Source: Chromatiales bacterium (GTDB lineage Bacteria; Pseudomonadota; Gammaproteobacteria; Steroidobacterales; GCA-2729495). From it: 36,955 nt of DNA. The stretch spans positions 1-36,955 of the forward strand of contig JAFIFS010000103.1 in assembly GCA_020831895.1 (NCBI GenBank), read 5' to 3'. Of the stretch, positions 20,089 to 27,339 are shown one piece after another (the stretch's first letter is position 1; each line of letters begins with the position of its first letter). The translations under genes and the position numbers were made by a program. Below the pieces are notes generated by a model. The model was not told the origin of the DNA and did no database searches. It saw only the letters and a program-made list of their open reading frames with translations.

Positions 20089-20267
20089 ACCCGGGTCAGT
20101 TCCCCAATATCATGCAATTAGATGACATCAGCTGAGGCTTAAAGAGAAAAACTCCTGTAAGTATCTGATTAATATTGCCTATACGTGTTGGTCATTTCTT
20201 CACCAAAGTGACGGATTCGCTGTCGGGGCGCAGCTTGGGGCAGGTTTGAGCCGCACTTTCCACAGAG

Positions 20268-20290
20268 TTATCCACAGCTTCTGTGGATAA
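20268..20290. promoter_or_regulatory. Pair of perfect DnaA boxes, inverted
   Basis: TTATCCACA at 20268-20276 and its exact reverse complement TGTGGATAA at 20282-20290, five bases apart. Including flanking bases they form a 10-bp inverted repeat with a 3-base centre. CTTTCCACA at 20256-20264 is a further box with two mismatches. No T-run follows, which argues against a simple terminator. Confidence 0.8.
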
Positions 20291-20299
20291 GGTCGGCAC

Positions 20300-20328
20300 T
20301 TGCCAGCGATGGGGCGAATGGCTATCCT
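20300..20328 (+). promoter_or_regulatory. Sigma-70 promoter of rpmE
   Basis: TTGCCA (20300-20305) and TATCCT (20323-20328) are separated by 17 bases; the hexamers match five and four of six consensus positions. Transcription would begin near 20335, about 50 bases before the rpmE ATG. The -35 element starts ten bases after the DnaA-box pair. Confidence 0.6.
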
Positions 20329-20384
20329 TCGCCGCCCTGTCCGGGCGCCCAAGGGCCCCGGTACCACGTCACCGGTGAGAAAAG

Positions 20385-20588
20385 ATGAAGGCCGACATCC
20401 ATCCAGCTTACGAGGAAATCAAGGTCACTTGCAGCTGCGGAAACGAGTTCATGACGCGCTCCACGCTCTGCGACGCCCTGTCTATCGAGGTGTGCTCGGC
20501 CTGCCATCCCTTTTACACGGGCAAGCAGAAGATCGTAGACACGGCGGGTCGTGTCGACAAGTTCCGTCGGAAATACAGCCAGGCCTGA
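20385..20588 (+). CDS. rpmE: 50S ribosomal protein L31, zinc-binding form
   Basis: A 67-residue ribosomal protein. [20 protein letters not shown] and [20 protein letters not shown] are standard L31 sequence. Cys16, Cys18, Cys37 and Cys40 make it the zinc-containing (C+) type, so it could act as a zinc store that is replaced by a C-minus paralogue in zinc-poor cells. No paralogue is seen in the window. The ribosome-binding site is weak (GAGAAAAG). Confidence 0.97.
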   Translation: MKADIHPAYEEIKVTCSCGNEFMTRSTLCDALSIEVCSACHPFYTGKQKIVDTAGRVDKFRRKYSQA

Positions 20589-20638
20589 GTTGCTGCCCGC
20601 CGCCGGCCTGTGCAGGTGCAAGGCGGCTTCCCTGTCCC

Positions 20639-20644
20639 TATAAT
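20639..20644 (+). promoter_or_regulatory. -10 element upstream of gltA
   Basis: A perfect TATAAT hexamer 169 bases before the gltA start. The -35 region 17 bases upstream (GTGCAA, 20616-20621) is poor, so an activator may be needed. A start near 20651 gives a long leader of about 160 bases. Confidence 0.5.
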
Positions 20645-20661
20645 GGGCGCCCCCTCGGTCA

Positions 20662-20710
20662 GGCCGATGCCCCAGCGTGCCCGGCACCTGCGGATTCCAA
20701 GGCATCGGCC
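20662..20710 (+). other. Structured element in the gltA leader
   Basis: GGCCGATGCC (20662-20671) and GGCATCGGCC (20701-20710) are a perfect 10-bp inverted repeat; an inner GTGC/GCAC stem can form inside the loop. Further GGCCG/CGGCC pairings follow at about 20751-20766. The element lies just after the predicted transcription start of gltA. I do not recognise it as a known RNA family. Confidence 0.4.
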
Positions 20711-20812
20711 AGCAACAGCCCCGACGGGTGTGAGTCATTGACGATGGCCAGGCCGCATGACGGCCCAAGGCCGCCGTCTTGCCGTCGATAACAGCCAGCC
20801 GGACTTGAGCAG

Positions 20813-22105
20813 ATGAGCGGAAACAGCTTCACAGTCAGGGACCCGAAATCGGGCAGGGAATTCGACCTCGGGGTGCGCTCCGCGGTGCTTGGCCCGGACG
20901 TCATAGACATCCGCAACCTGTTCAGCCAGCACGACCTGTTCACCTACGACCCGGGGTATGGCTCCACGGCCAGCTGTGAGAGCAAGATCACCTATATCGA
21001 TGGCTCCAAGGGCGTGCTGATGTACCGGGGCTATCCGGTCGAGCAGCTGGCGGAGAAAAGCACCTTCATAGAGGTCGCCTATCTCCTGCTGTACGGCGAG
21101 CTGCCTTCCGGCGACCAGCTCAAGGACTTCGACCGCTCGATCCGCACGCACACAATGATCAACGAAACCATGTTGAGGCTCTTCAACGGGTTTCACTACG
21201 ATGCGCACCCGATGGCCATGGTTGCCGGTGTCGTCGGCTCGATGTCCGCGTTTTACCATGACACGACAGACATCCATGATCCCCGCCACCGCGACATCTT
21301 CGCGCACCGGATCATCGCCAAGCTGCCCACGATCGCGGCGGCGGCCTACAAGCACACGGTCGGACAGCCGTTCACCTACCCGCGCAACGAGCTGACCTAC
21401 TGCGAGAACCTGCTCAACATGTTTTTCGCAGTGCCGCCCGAGCCCTACCAGGTGGACCCGGTCGCCGCACAGGCGCTGGACCTGCTGTTCATCCTGCATG
21501 CTGATCATGAGCAGAACTGCAGCACCTCCACGGTCCGCATGGCTGGCAGCTCGGGCGCCAACCCGTACTCGGCCATTGCCGCCGGCATCGCCGCACTCTG
21601 GGGTCCTGCGCATGGCGGTGCCAACGAGGCCGTGCTCCGGATGCTTGAGCAGATCGGCTCTGTGGATAACATCCCGAAGTACGTCGCCAAGGCCAAGGAC
21701 AAGGACGACCCGTTCCGCCTGATGGGCTTCGGTCACCGCGTCTACAAGAACTACGACCCCCGCGCGACCATCATCCGGGAAACCTGCCACAGGGTGCTGG
21801 AGCGGATGGGCGGCAATCAGCCGCTGTTCGAGCTCGCGCTGCGGCTGGAGGAGATCGCCCTCAAGGACGAGTACTTCGTGGAGAAGAAGCTCTACCCCAA
21901 CGTGGATTTCTATTCCGGCATCATTTATCGCGCGCTGGGTATCCCGAAGTCGATGTTCACGGTGATGTTTGCGATCGCCCGCACAGTGGGCTGGGTAGCC
22001 CACTGGCGCGAAATGATCACCGATCCGGAGGGGCGTATCGGCCGTCCGCGGCAGCTCTATACCGGTCCCGACCGGCGCGACTACCCCCCGCTCGACAAGC
22101 GCTGA
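20813..22105 (+). CDS. gltA: Type I citrate synthase
   Basis: A 430-residue enzyme (E. coli GltA has 427) that condenses oxaloacetate and acetyl-CoA at the entry of the TCA cycle. The catalytic triad is in place: His267 (GPAHGG), His308 ([14 protein letters not shown]) and Asp365 (VDFYSG), each three residues after the E. coli position. The N-terminal beta domain typical of the hexameric, NADH-sensitive type I enzyme is present ([20 protein letters not shown]). The ATG at 20813 has only a weak GAG upstream. The leader is long and may be regulatory. Confidence 0.97.
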   Translation: MSGNSFTVRDPKSGREFDLGVRSAVLGPDVIDIRNLFSQHDLFTYDPGYGSTASCESKITYIDGSKGVLMYRGYPVEQLAEKSTFIEVAYLLLYGELPSGDQLKDFDRSIRTHTMINETMLRLFNGFHYDAHPMAMVAGVVGSMSAFYHDTTDIHDPRHRDIFAHRIIAKLPTIAAAAYKHTVGQPFTYPRNELTYCENLLNMFFAVPPEPYQVDPVAAQALDLLFILHADHEQNCSTSTVRMAGSSGANPYSAIAAGIAALWGPAHGGANEAVLRMLEQIGSVDNIPKYVAKAKDKDDPFRLMGFGHRVYKNYDPRATIIRETCHRVLERMGGNQPLFELALRLEEIALKDEYFVEKKLYPNVDFYSGIIYRALGIPKSMFTVMFAIARTVGWVAHWREMITDPEGRIGRPRQLYTGPDRRDYPPLDKR

Positions 22106-22110
22106 GCTGC

Positions 22111-22137
22111 AGCAGCGGCCCCGGGGGCGCCGCTGCT
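22111..22137. terminator. Hairpin between convergent gltA and the 203-residue gene
   Basis: AGCAGCGGC (22111-22119) and GCCGCTGCT (22129-22137) form a perfect 9-bp stem around a nine-base loop. It lies six bases after the gltA stop and touches the stop of the convergent gene, so it could serve both. No T-run. Confidence 0.55.
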
Positions 22138-22748
22138 CATTCTGCGAGGAGTGCGCCTACTTCCTTGGCACCTGCCCGGCGCATCGGACGTCCGTCGACC
22201 GGGCTCAGTGGGGCGTGACCGCGGCGGCGGAGTGGCAGGACGGTCACCAGGCACTCGCAGTCGTTGACCATGCAGCTGAATGTCGGGAAGGTCTCGCTGA
22301 CTCCCTGGCGCAACCGCAGCCTGCGGCCGGTGTGGCGGGAGCGGACACCGTGCAGGGCCAGCGCCTCGTCCACGGCCTCCGGAGCATCCGCGAACACGTG
22401 CAGCTCCACCGGGGAATGCGTGGTCACGAGCCCGCTCAGCGCGTCGCCCACCAGTCGCGGCATGAACGGTTCGAGCGCCTGCATCAGCGACAGTGCGGCG
22501 CTGCGCAGGCTGCGAAGCAGCTGAAGCCGTTCCTCGTCATCGTTGAATATCCGCTGGTGCTCGGCCAGCGCTTCTTCGACCTCGCCGTTGCTCGGCAGAG
22601 CGCCATTTCGGGCAAGCCCCAGGCTCTCGACGGCTTTCTGCTTGGCGCTGCGGAAGTCCCGCAGCCCCTTGTTGCTCATCAGTCGTGCCGCCTCGCTCGC
22701 GACAGCCTGGCGGTCATGGCCGTTGGACCGCCGGTTCCTGCGCGCCAT
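22137..22748 (-). CDS. Uncharacterised conserved protein
   Basis: A 203-residue soluble protein with no signal peptide or membrane segment. The N-terminus is very basic (MARRNRRSNGHDRQ), followed by a helical part with EAARLMSNKGLRDFRSAKQK and LPSNGEVEEALAEHQRIF. The central segment LMQALEPFMPRLVGDALSGL leads into VELHVFADAPEAVDEALALH, a strand-helix pattern that recalls a degenerate nucleotidyltransferase fold. The C-terminus ends LSPVDGRPMRRAGAKEVGAL. I recall similar hypothetical proteins in other gammaproteobacteria but know no function. It starts 18 bases after the mrcA stop and is probably in its transcript. Confidence 0.7.
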   Translation of the reverse strand: MARRNRRSNGHDRQAVASEAARLMSNKGLRDFRSAKQKAVESLGLARNGALPSNGEVEEALAEHQRIFNDDEERLQLLRSLRSAALSLMQALEPFMPRLVGDALSGLVTTHSPVELHVFADAPEAVDEALALHGVRSRHTGRRLRLRQGVSETFPTFSCMVNDCECLVTVLPLRRRGHAPLSPVDGRPMRRAGAKEVGALLAE

Positions 22749-22766
22749 AGCCGTGCGCTCCCATGA

Positions 22767-25262
22767 TCAGAAGATCTCGCTGTCCGGGCGGCTTGCCGGG
22801 GCCCGCCGCTCGGGCTGCATGTCACCAGCGCGGCGGGCAGGCTGCAGCCGCGCAATGTCGGCCTCGCGGAAGAGTTCGAACACCGCATCCGGCTCCCCGG
22901 ACGAGGCCAGCCGCCCCGTCTCGGCCGATACCCGTGCGGTCACTATGCCCGACGGGCGGGGCAGCCTGCGCTCCGGCGCATCTCGCAGTGCCTCCTCCAT
23001 GAAGCTGATCCACATTGGCAGCGCGGTACGCCCGCCTTCCTCGCCATTGCCGAGATTGCGCTCCTGGTCGAAGCCGACCCAGGCGGTAGCGACAATTTCG
23101 CCATTGAAACCCGAGAACCAGGTGTCACGCCGGTCATTCGACGTGCCGGTCTTGCCCGCGAGGTCGCTGCGGCCCAGCGCACGTGCCCGCCGCCCCGTGC
23201 CGCTGGTGATCACGTCCCTCAGCATGTCGTAAATCAGGTAGGCATTCTCGGGTGAGATGATGCGTTCCGCCCAGAGCCCTGCCTCGCCGGCGGCCTCCGC
23301 ATCAGGCAGTCCCGAATCGTCATTGTCCCGCTCCGGTGCGTCGATCAGGCTTATCCCCGCGGCGGCGAACAGGCGTTGCGGTTCGGGGGGCTGCTCCGTT
23401 TCACAGCGGGGGCAGACATAGCGTGGTTCCGCGCGGTAGACGATCTCCCCCTCGGCATCCACCACGAGGTCGATCACGTAGGGCTCGACCCGGAATCCGC
23501 CGTTGGCGAAGGCTGCGTATCCGGCCGTCATCTCCAGCGGCGTGGCCCCTCCGCTGCCCAGCGCAAGCGATGGCCCTGGAGGCAGGGCGGCCGGTGCGAA
23601 ACCGAAGGGACGGATATGGTCAAGCGTCGGTTGAAGGCCGGTCTCCAGAAGGATCCGGACCGACACAAGGTTGAGCGAGCGCACCAGCGCCTCGCGCAGG
23701 CGGGTCGGGCCGTAGAAGCGCCGGCTGTTGTTCTCCGGGCGCCATGCTGCCTCGAGACCCGGGTCATCAAACACCACTGGGGCGTCATTGACCATCGTTG
23801 CCGGGGTGAACCCGTGTTCCAGCGCGGCCGAGTAGATGAAGGGCTTGAAGGCCGAGCCAGGCTGGCGACGAGCCTGCACCGCACGGTTGAAACTGCTGGT
23901 GAAGAAGTCATATCCGCCAGCCAGTGCAAGTATTGCCCCGTCCTGGGGGTCCAGCGCGACAAAGGCGCCCTGGATCGCAGGCGGCTGGGTCAGCCGCCAT
24001 CCGTCGGCATCGCGTCGCAGATACACCAGGTCTCCCGGTGCCACCATATCGGCGACCGTCTGCGGAGCGGGGCCGACCTGGTTGTCGTTGACGAAGCGTC
24101 GCCACCGCAGCTGGTCGAGGTCGAGGCTCAGCAGCCCAGTATCCCGTACCCAGATGGCGGCATGACTGGCTTCCACGGTGGTGACCAGTGCCGGGAGCAT
24201 TCCGGGCAGGCGGGGATAGCCGCGCACGACTGATTCCCAGGCCTGTTCGTCGGCCAGATCTACCGGCAGTGACTCGAGCAGGCCGCTGGCCACCGGGCCG
24301 CGGTAGCCATGCCGCCGGTCGTAATCCAGCAGGGCGCCGCGCAGGGCCTGGTTCGCGGCCCGCTGGAGCCGGCTGTCGACGCTGGCCACGACCCGGTACC
24401 CCGCCGTGTAGGCTTCATCGCCAAAGCGGGCCAGCATCTCTGCCCGCACCATCTCCGTCACGTACGGCGCATCCAGTTCGATTCGCGGCCCATGCAGGCG
24501 TGCCTGCACGGGTGTGGCCAGAGCGGCTGCATACTCTGCATCATCGATCACGCGAAGCTCGTGCATACGGCGCAGGACATAGGCGCGGCGCTCCCTGGCC
24601 CGGGTCGGGTTTGAGACCGGGTTGAGCACCGAGGGCGCCTTTGGCAGGCCGGCCAGTATGGCCACCTCGGGGATCGAGAGCTGGTCCAGTGGCTTGCCGA
24701 AATAGACCTCGGCGGCGGCGGCGATGCCGTAGGCGCGCTGGCCAAGGAAGATCTTGTTGAGGTACAGCGTCAGGATCTCTTCCTTGCTGAACTCCTGCTC
24801 GATCTGTATCGCGAGCATGATTTCCCGCGCCTTGCGCACGAAGGAGCGCTCCGGCGTCAGGAAGTACGCCCGGGCCAGCTGCTGGGTGATCGTGCTGCCG
24901 CCCTGGCTGCGGTCCCCGGTCCGGATCAGGTTCAGGGCCGCCCGGGCAATGCCCTGGAAGTCGAAGCCCGGGTGGCTGAAGAAGCGCTCATCCTCGGCCG
25001 CAAGGAAAGCCTGGATGACGATCGGCGGAATTTCCTCGAAGGTCACGGGCGAGCGGCGCATCTCGCCCAGCTGGGCCATGAGGCGTCCGTCGCGCGAGTA
25101 GACCCGCAGGGGTACCTGCAACCTGACGTCGCGGATCGTGTCAGCTGAAGGCAGACCTGGCTGCAGATAGATCCATGCCCCGGCAAGGCCGATCACACTG
25201 AGCAGGGCCAGGCTTGCGATAAACCCGCTCAGGACGGCCAGCAGACGACTCATTAACTTCAT
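22767..25262 (-). CDS. mrcA: Penicillin-binding protein 1A (class A, bifunctional)
   Basis: An 831-residue inner-membrane cell-wall synthase. A single N-terminal membrane anchor (about 7-32) precedes the GT51 glycosyltransferase domain with the catalytic Glu90 in AAEDERFF and QGGSTITQQLARAYFL. After an OB-like insertion, the transpeptidase domain has SxxK at 470-473 (SAFK), SLN at 529-531 and KTG at 704-706. The CPRC segment near 617 corresponds to ACPEC in E. coli PBP1A. The ATG at 25260-25262 is used; another ATG three codons downstream is possible. It is divergent from pilM, as in E. coli (hofM) and Pseudomonas. Confidence 0.95.
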   Translation of the reverse strand: MKLMSRLLAVLSGFIASLALLSVIGLAGAWIYLQPGLPSADTIRDVRLQVPLRVYSRDGRLMAQLGEMRRSPVTFEEIPPIVIQAFLAAEDERFFSHPGFDFQGIARAALNLIRTGDRSQGGSTITQQLARAYFLTPERSFVRKAREIMLAIQIEQEFSKEEILTLYLNKIFLGQRAYGIAAAAEVYFGKPLDQLSIPEVAILAGLPKAPSVLNPVSNPTRARERRAYVLRRMHELRVIDDAEYAAALATPVQARLHGPRIELDAPYVTEMVRAEMLARFGDEAYTAGYRVVASVDSRLQRAANQALRGALLDYDRRHGYRGPVASGLLESLPVDLADEQAWESVVRGYPRLPGMLPALVTTVEASHAAIWVRDTGLLSLDLDQLRWRRFVNDNQVGPAPQTVADMVAPGDLVYLRRDADGWRLTQPPAIQGAFVALDPQDGAILALAGGYDFFTSSFNRAVQARRQPGSAFKPFIYSAALEHGFTPATMVNDAPVVFDDPGLEAAWRPENNSRRFYGPTRLREALVRSLNLVSVRILLETGLQPTLDHIRPFGFAPAALPPGPSLALGSGGATPLEMTAGYAAFANGGFRVEPYVIDLVVDAEGEIVYRAEPRYVCPRCETEQPPEPQRLFAAAGISLIDAPERDNDDSGLPDAEAAGEAGLWAERIISPENAYLIYDMLRDVITSGTGRRARALGRSDLAGKTGTSNDRRDTWFSGFNGEIVATAWVGFDQERNLGNGEEGGRTALPMWISFMEEALRDAPERRLPRPSGIVTARVSAETGRLASSGEPDAVFELFREADIARLQPARRAGDMQPERRAPASRPDSEIF

Positions 25263-25283
25263 CGCAGATTCGGGGAAATCAGC

Positions 25284-25312
25284 TTGCGCCCTGTGGGGCG
25301 ATTATGCATATT
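25284..25312 (+). promoter_or_regulatory. Candidate promoter of the pilM riboswitch transcript
   Basis: TTGCGC (25284-25289) and CATATT (25307-25312) are 17 bases apart and match the -35/-10 consensus at four positions each. Transcription would begin near 25319, just before the riboswitch core, which is the expected geometry. Confidence 0.45.
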
Positions 25313-25317
25313 GACCG

Positions 25318-25440
25318 CGCTTAAAGGGCAAACTCGCCGAAAGGCGGGGGCGCAAAGCCACCGGTCTACGGGACCTGGGGCGGCCGCGTGATGGGAACAC
25401 GTGCCGGACCGGGATCCTATGATAGCGGGGCTGCCGGATG
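25318..25440 (+). ncRNA. GEMM-I cyclic-dinucleotide (c-di-GMP-I) riboswitch upstream of pilM
   Basis: The conserved landmarks of the GEMM-I aptamer occur in order: AAAGGGCAAAC (25323-25333), a 6-bp stem CTCGCC/GGCGGG capped by a GAAA tetraloop, then GGCGCAAAGCCACCGG, which matches the CGCAAAGCC core of the Vibrio Vc2 aptamer. A long second arm follows (25363-25420), ending in an apical CGCGTG/CACGTG hairpin, and then TATGATAGCGGGGCTGCCGG, equivalent to the TAGCGGGGTTACCG end of Vc2. All three G of the GGGC block are kept, which favours c-di-GMP over the A-bearing cGAMP variants. It reads toward pilMNOPQ. In Geobacter, GEMM-I RNAs are known near pilus genes. Confidence 0.9.
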
Positions 25441-25486
25441 ACTTCATGTGTGACTGCAGTAATAGTGGAGTCTCTGACCAGCCCGC

Positions 25487-25506
25487 CGCCTGGCGTCCGC
25501 CAGGCG
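25487..25506 (+). other. Hairpin in the pilM leader
   Basis: CGCCTGGC (25487-25494) and GCCAGGCG (25499-25506) form a perfect 8-bp stem with loop GTCC, about 50 bases after the aptamer. No T-run follows. It may be part of the riboswitch expression platform or a pause hairpin. Confidence 0.5.
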
Positions 25507-25543
25507 TGGTGCCCGCGCCCTGCGGCATCCGTCACAGAAGACA

Positions 25544-25573
25544 GCGCGGATGACGGCCAGTTCCGTGTTTTTT
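25544..25573 (+). terminator. Candidate riboswitch-controlled terminator in the pilM leader
   Basis: GCGCGGA (25544-25550) can pair with TCCGTGT (25562-25568, two G-U pairs), directly followed by five more T. The left arm and loop can instead pair with upstream bases (CCGTCA 25529-25534 with TGACGG 25551-25556), which would break the terminator. This is a plausible terminator/antiterminator pair, inferred by eye only. Confidence 0.45.
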
Positions 25574-25691
25574 CCCTTTAGCGTGAACCTCGTCACACGC
25601 GTATGCAGCGCGAGTGATATATGGTTAAATCAACCTGCTGGGGCGGCCTGTGTCTTGGCAGCGTAACTCGCGGATGTGGAAGGGAAAATCT

Positions 25692-26753
25692 GTGTTGTTT
25701 AGCGCCCGTTCCCGGCCACTGCTGGGTCTTGACATAACAACCTCCTCGATCAAGCTGGTCGAGTTCTCGCCCAGCGGCAGGGGCTACCGCGCCGACAGTT
25801 ATGCTGCAGAGCCCACCCCGCCCAACTCGATCAGCGACAAGGCGATCATCGATGCAGCCGCGGTCGGCGAGGCTGTCAAGCGCGCGGTCAAGCGCGCCGG
25901 GACGAAGACCCGGGATGCCGCCATCGCGATCAGCGGCGACGCGGCAATCACCAAGATCATCCAGATGCCACGCCGGTTGAGCGACCGCGACCTGGAAGGC
26001 CAGATCGAGATCCAGGCCGACCAGTACATCCCCTTCCCGATGGAGGAAGTCAGCTTCGACTTCGAGATCATCGGGCCTTCGCGGGCGGACCCGGAGATGC
26101 TCGACGTGCTGCTGGTCGCCACCCGCAGCGAGAATGTCGACCAGCGCCGCGCCGCTGTCGAGGCTGCCGGCCTGGTGCCGCGCGTGGTCGACGTGGAGCC
26201 ATTTGCCCTCGAGAACGCCTGCCAGCTGCTGGCCCACCAGATGCCGGATGGGGGCATGGGTCACCTCGTCGCCATCGTGGACTTCGGGGCCAGCAACACG
26301 ACTTTCAGCGTCCTGCAGGACATGCGCGTGATGTACACGCGTGATTTTTCCTTTGGTGGCCAGCAGCTCACCGAAGAGATCATGCGCACCTACGGACTCA
26401 GCCTTGAGGATGCAGGCCGCGCCAAGAAGGAAGGCGGTTTGCCGAGCAACTACCAACCAGAAGTGCTCGACCCGTTTATCGACGACATGACCCAGCAGGT
26501 CAGTCGTTCGCTCCAGTTCTTCCTCGCTTCCGGCGGTGGGCGCGAACAGCCCGAGCAGATCCTCGTCTGCGGCGGCTGCGCGAACATCCCCGGCGTTGCC
26601 GACGTCATCTCGAGCAAGGTCGGCATCCCCACCGAGATTGGCGACCCGCTGGGGCAGATGAAGATCTCGTCCCGGGCCAAGGCGCAAGGCATCCGACGGG
26701 ATGCGACGGCGCTGCTCACGGCCTGCGGTCTTGCGCTGAGGAGCTTCGACTGA
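25692..26753 (+). CDS. pilM: Type IV pilus assembly protein PilM
   Basis: A 353-residue actin-like cytoplasmic ATP-binding protein that binds the N-terminus of PilN at the inner membrane. The phosphate loop region LLGLDITTSSIKLVEFSPSG and the second phosphate segment HLVAIVDFGASNTTFSVLQ are typical, as is ILVCGGCANIPGVADVIS. I choose GTG at 25692-25694: AAGGGAAAA lies 7-8 bases upstream and the length equals the usual 354 residues. The frame is open to a GTG at 25650 but without homology or a ribosome-binding site. It is first in pilMNOPQ and preceded by a GEMM-I riboswitch. Confidence 0.95.
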   Translation: MLFSARSRPLLGLDITTSSIKLVEFSPSGRGYRADSYAAEPTPPNSISDKAIIDAAAVGEAVKRAVKRAGTKTRDAAIAISGDAAITKIIQMPRRLSDRDLEGQIEIQADQYIPFPMEEVSFDFEIIGPSRADPEMLDVLLVATRSENVDQRRAAVEAAGLVPRVVDVEPFALENACQLLAHQMPDGGMGHLVAIVDFGASNTTFSVLQDMRVMYTRDFSFGGQQLTEEIMRTYGLSLEDAGRAKKEGGLPSNYQPEVLDPFIDDMTQQVSRSLQFFLASGGGREQPEQILVCGGCANIPGVADVISSKVGIPTEIGDPLGQMKISSRAKAQGIRRDATALLTACGLALRSFD

Positions 26754-26754
26754 C

Positions 26755-27339
26755 ATGCCACGCATAAACCTGCTGCCCTGGCGCGAACAGCAGCGCATCC
26801 AGCGTCGCAACCAGTTCTTCGCGGGCCTTGGCGGGGCGCTGGCCGGGGCCGCCCTGGTCACCTTCCTGGGCTACCAGGTGATGGACGGCCGCGTCAGCCA
26901 CCAGGACCAGCGCAACGAGCTGCTGCGATCCGAGATCGCCTCGCTGGACCTGCGCATCGCCGAGATACTGGAGCTGGAACAGAAGAAGGCGCGCCTGCTT
27001 GCCCGCATGGAGATCATCGAGCAGCTGCAGCGCAGTCGCCCGGAGATCGTCCATGTGTTTGATGAGCTGGTGCGCGCGCTGCCCGACGGTGTCTACCTGA
27101 CCTCCGTCACGCAGACCGGTCGCCGGCTCGAGATCCAGGGTCGGGCCGAGTCCAACACGCGTGTCTCGGCCTTCATGCGCAACATCGACAGCTCGGACTG
27201 GCTGACCCAGCCTGACCTGCGTGTGGTTGAGGTCCGGCCGGCCACCGGCCAGAGTGCCGGCGGAGACTCCGGTCCACGCATGTCCCAGTTCACCGTGATA
27301 GCGCGACAGGTCTCCCCCCACGAGGAGAACGGACAATGA
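26755..27339 (+). CDS. pilN: Type IV pilus assembly protein PilN
   Basis: A 194-residue inner-membrane protein. MPRINLLPWRE is the conserved INLLPWR motif that docks into PilM. One transmembrane helix (about 22-41) is followed by a periplasmic coiled coil (about 50-95) and a small alpha/beta domain with LPDGVYLTSVTQTGRRLEI. It forms a heterodimer with PilO. The ATG follows the pilM stop after one base, and the stop overlaps the pilO start. Confidence 0.96.
   Translation: MPRINLLPWREQQRIQRRNQFFAGLGGALAGAALVTFLGYQVMDGRVSHQDQRNELLRSEIASLDLRIAEILELEQKKARLLARMEIIEQLQRSRPEIVHVFDELVRALPDGVYLTSVTQTGRRLEIQGRAESNTRVSAFMRNIDSSDWLTQPDLRVVEVRPATGQSAGGDSGPRMSQFTVIARQVSPHEENGQ

Larger units (their letters stand above)
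20071..20384. other. AT-rich intergenic region with DnaA boxes upstream of rpmE
   Basis: This 314-base gap holds no credible gene. Bases 20101-20210 are about 37% GC by hand count, while flanking genes are clearly GC-rich (around two-thirds). The right part contains two perfect DnaA boxes in inverted order and a weaker copy; another near-match lies at the left edge. A sigma-70 promoter for rpmE follows at 20300-20328. The arrangement (AT-rich block next to clustered DnaA boxes) is what a replication origin looks like, but a DnaA-controlled promoter is also possible. Confidence 0.6.
25263..25691. other. Divergent mrcA-pilM regulatory region
   Basis: A 429-base gap. It holds a candidate promoter reading toward pilM (25284-25312), a GEMM-I riboswitch (about 25318-25440), and a 250-base leader with two hairpins, one ending in a T-run. 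The mrcA promoter must also lie here; CATAAT on the minus strand at 25306-25301 is a possible -10. The only open frame in the leader (25438-25581, 47 codons) has no recognisable features. Confidence 0.8.

Noticed and set aside
20268-20290. The inverted repeat as an intrinsic terminator of rdgB.
   Set aside because: It lies almost 200 bases after rdgB, has no T-run, and both arms are exact DnaA boxes, which is a better explanation.
25438-25581. 47-codon frame in the pilM leader as a small gene.
   Set aside because: It begins in the last stem of the riboswitch, has no ribosome-binding site, and its composition is unremarkable.
25650-25691. Earlier GTG or ATG start for pilM.
   Set aside because: No ribosome-binding site before it and PilM homology begins just after 25692, where AAGGGAAAA precedes a GTG.
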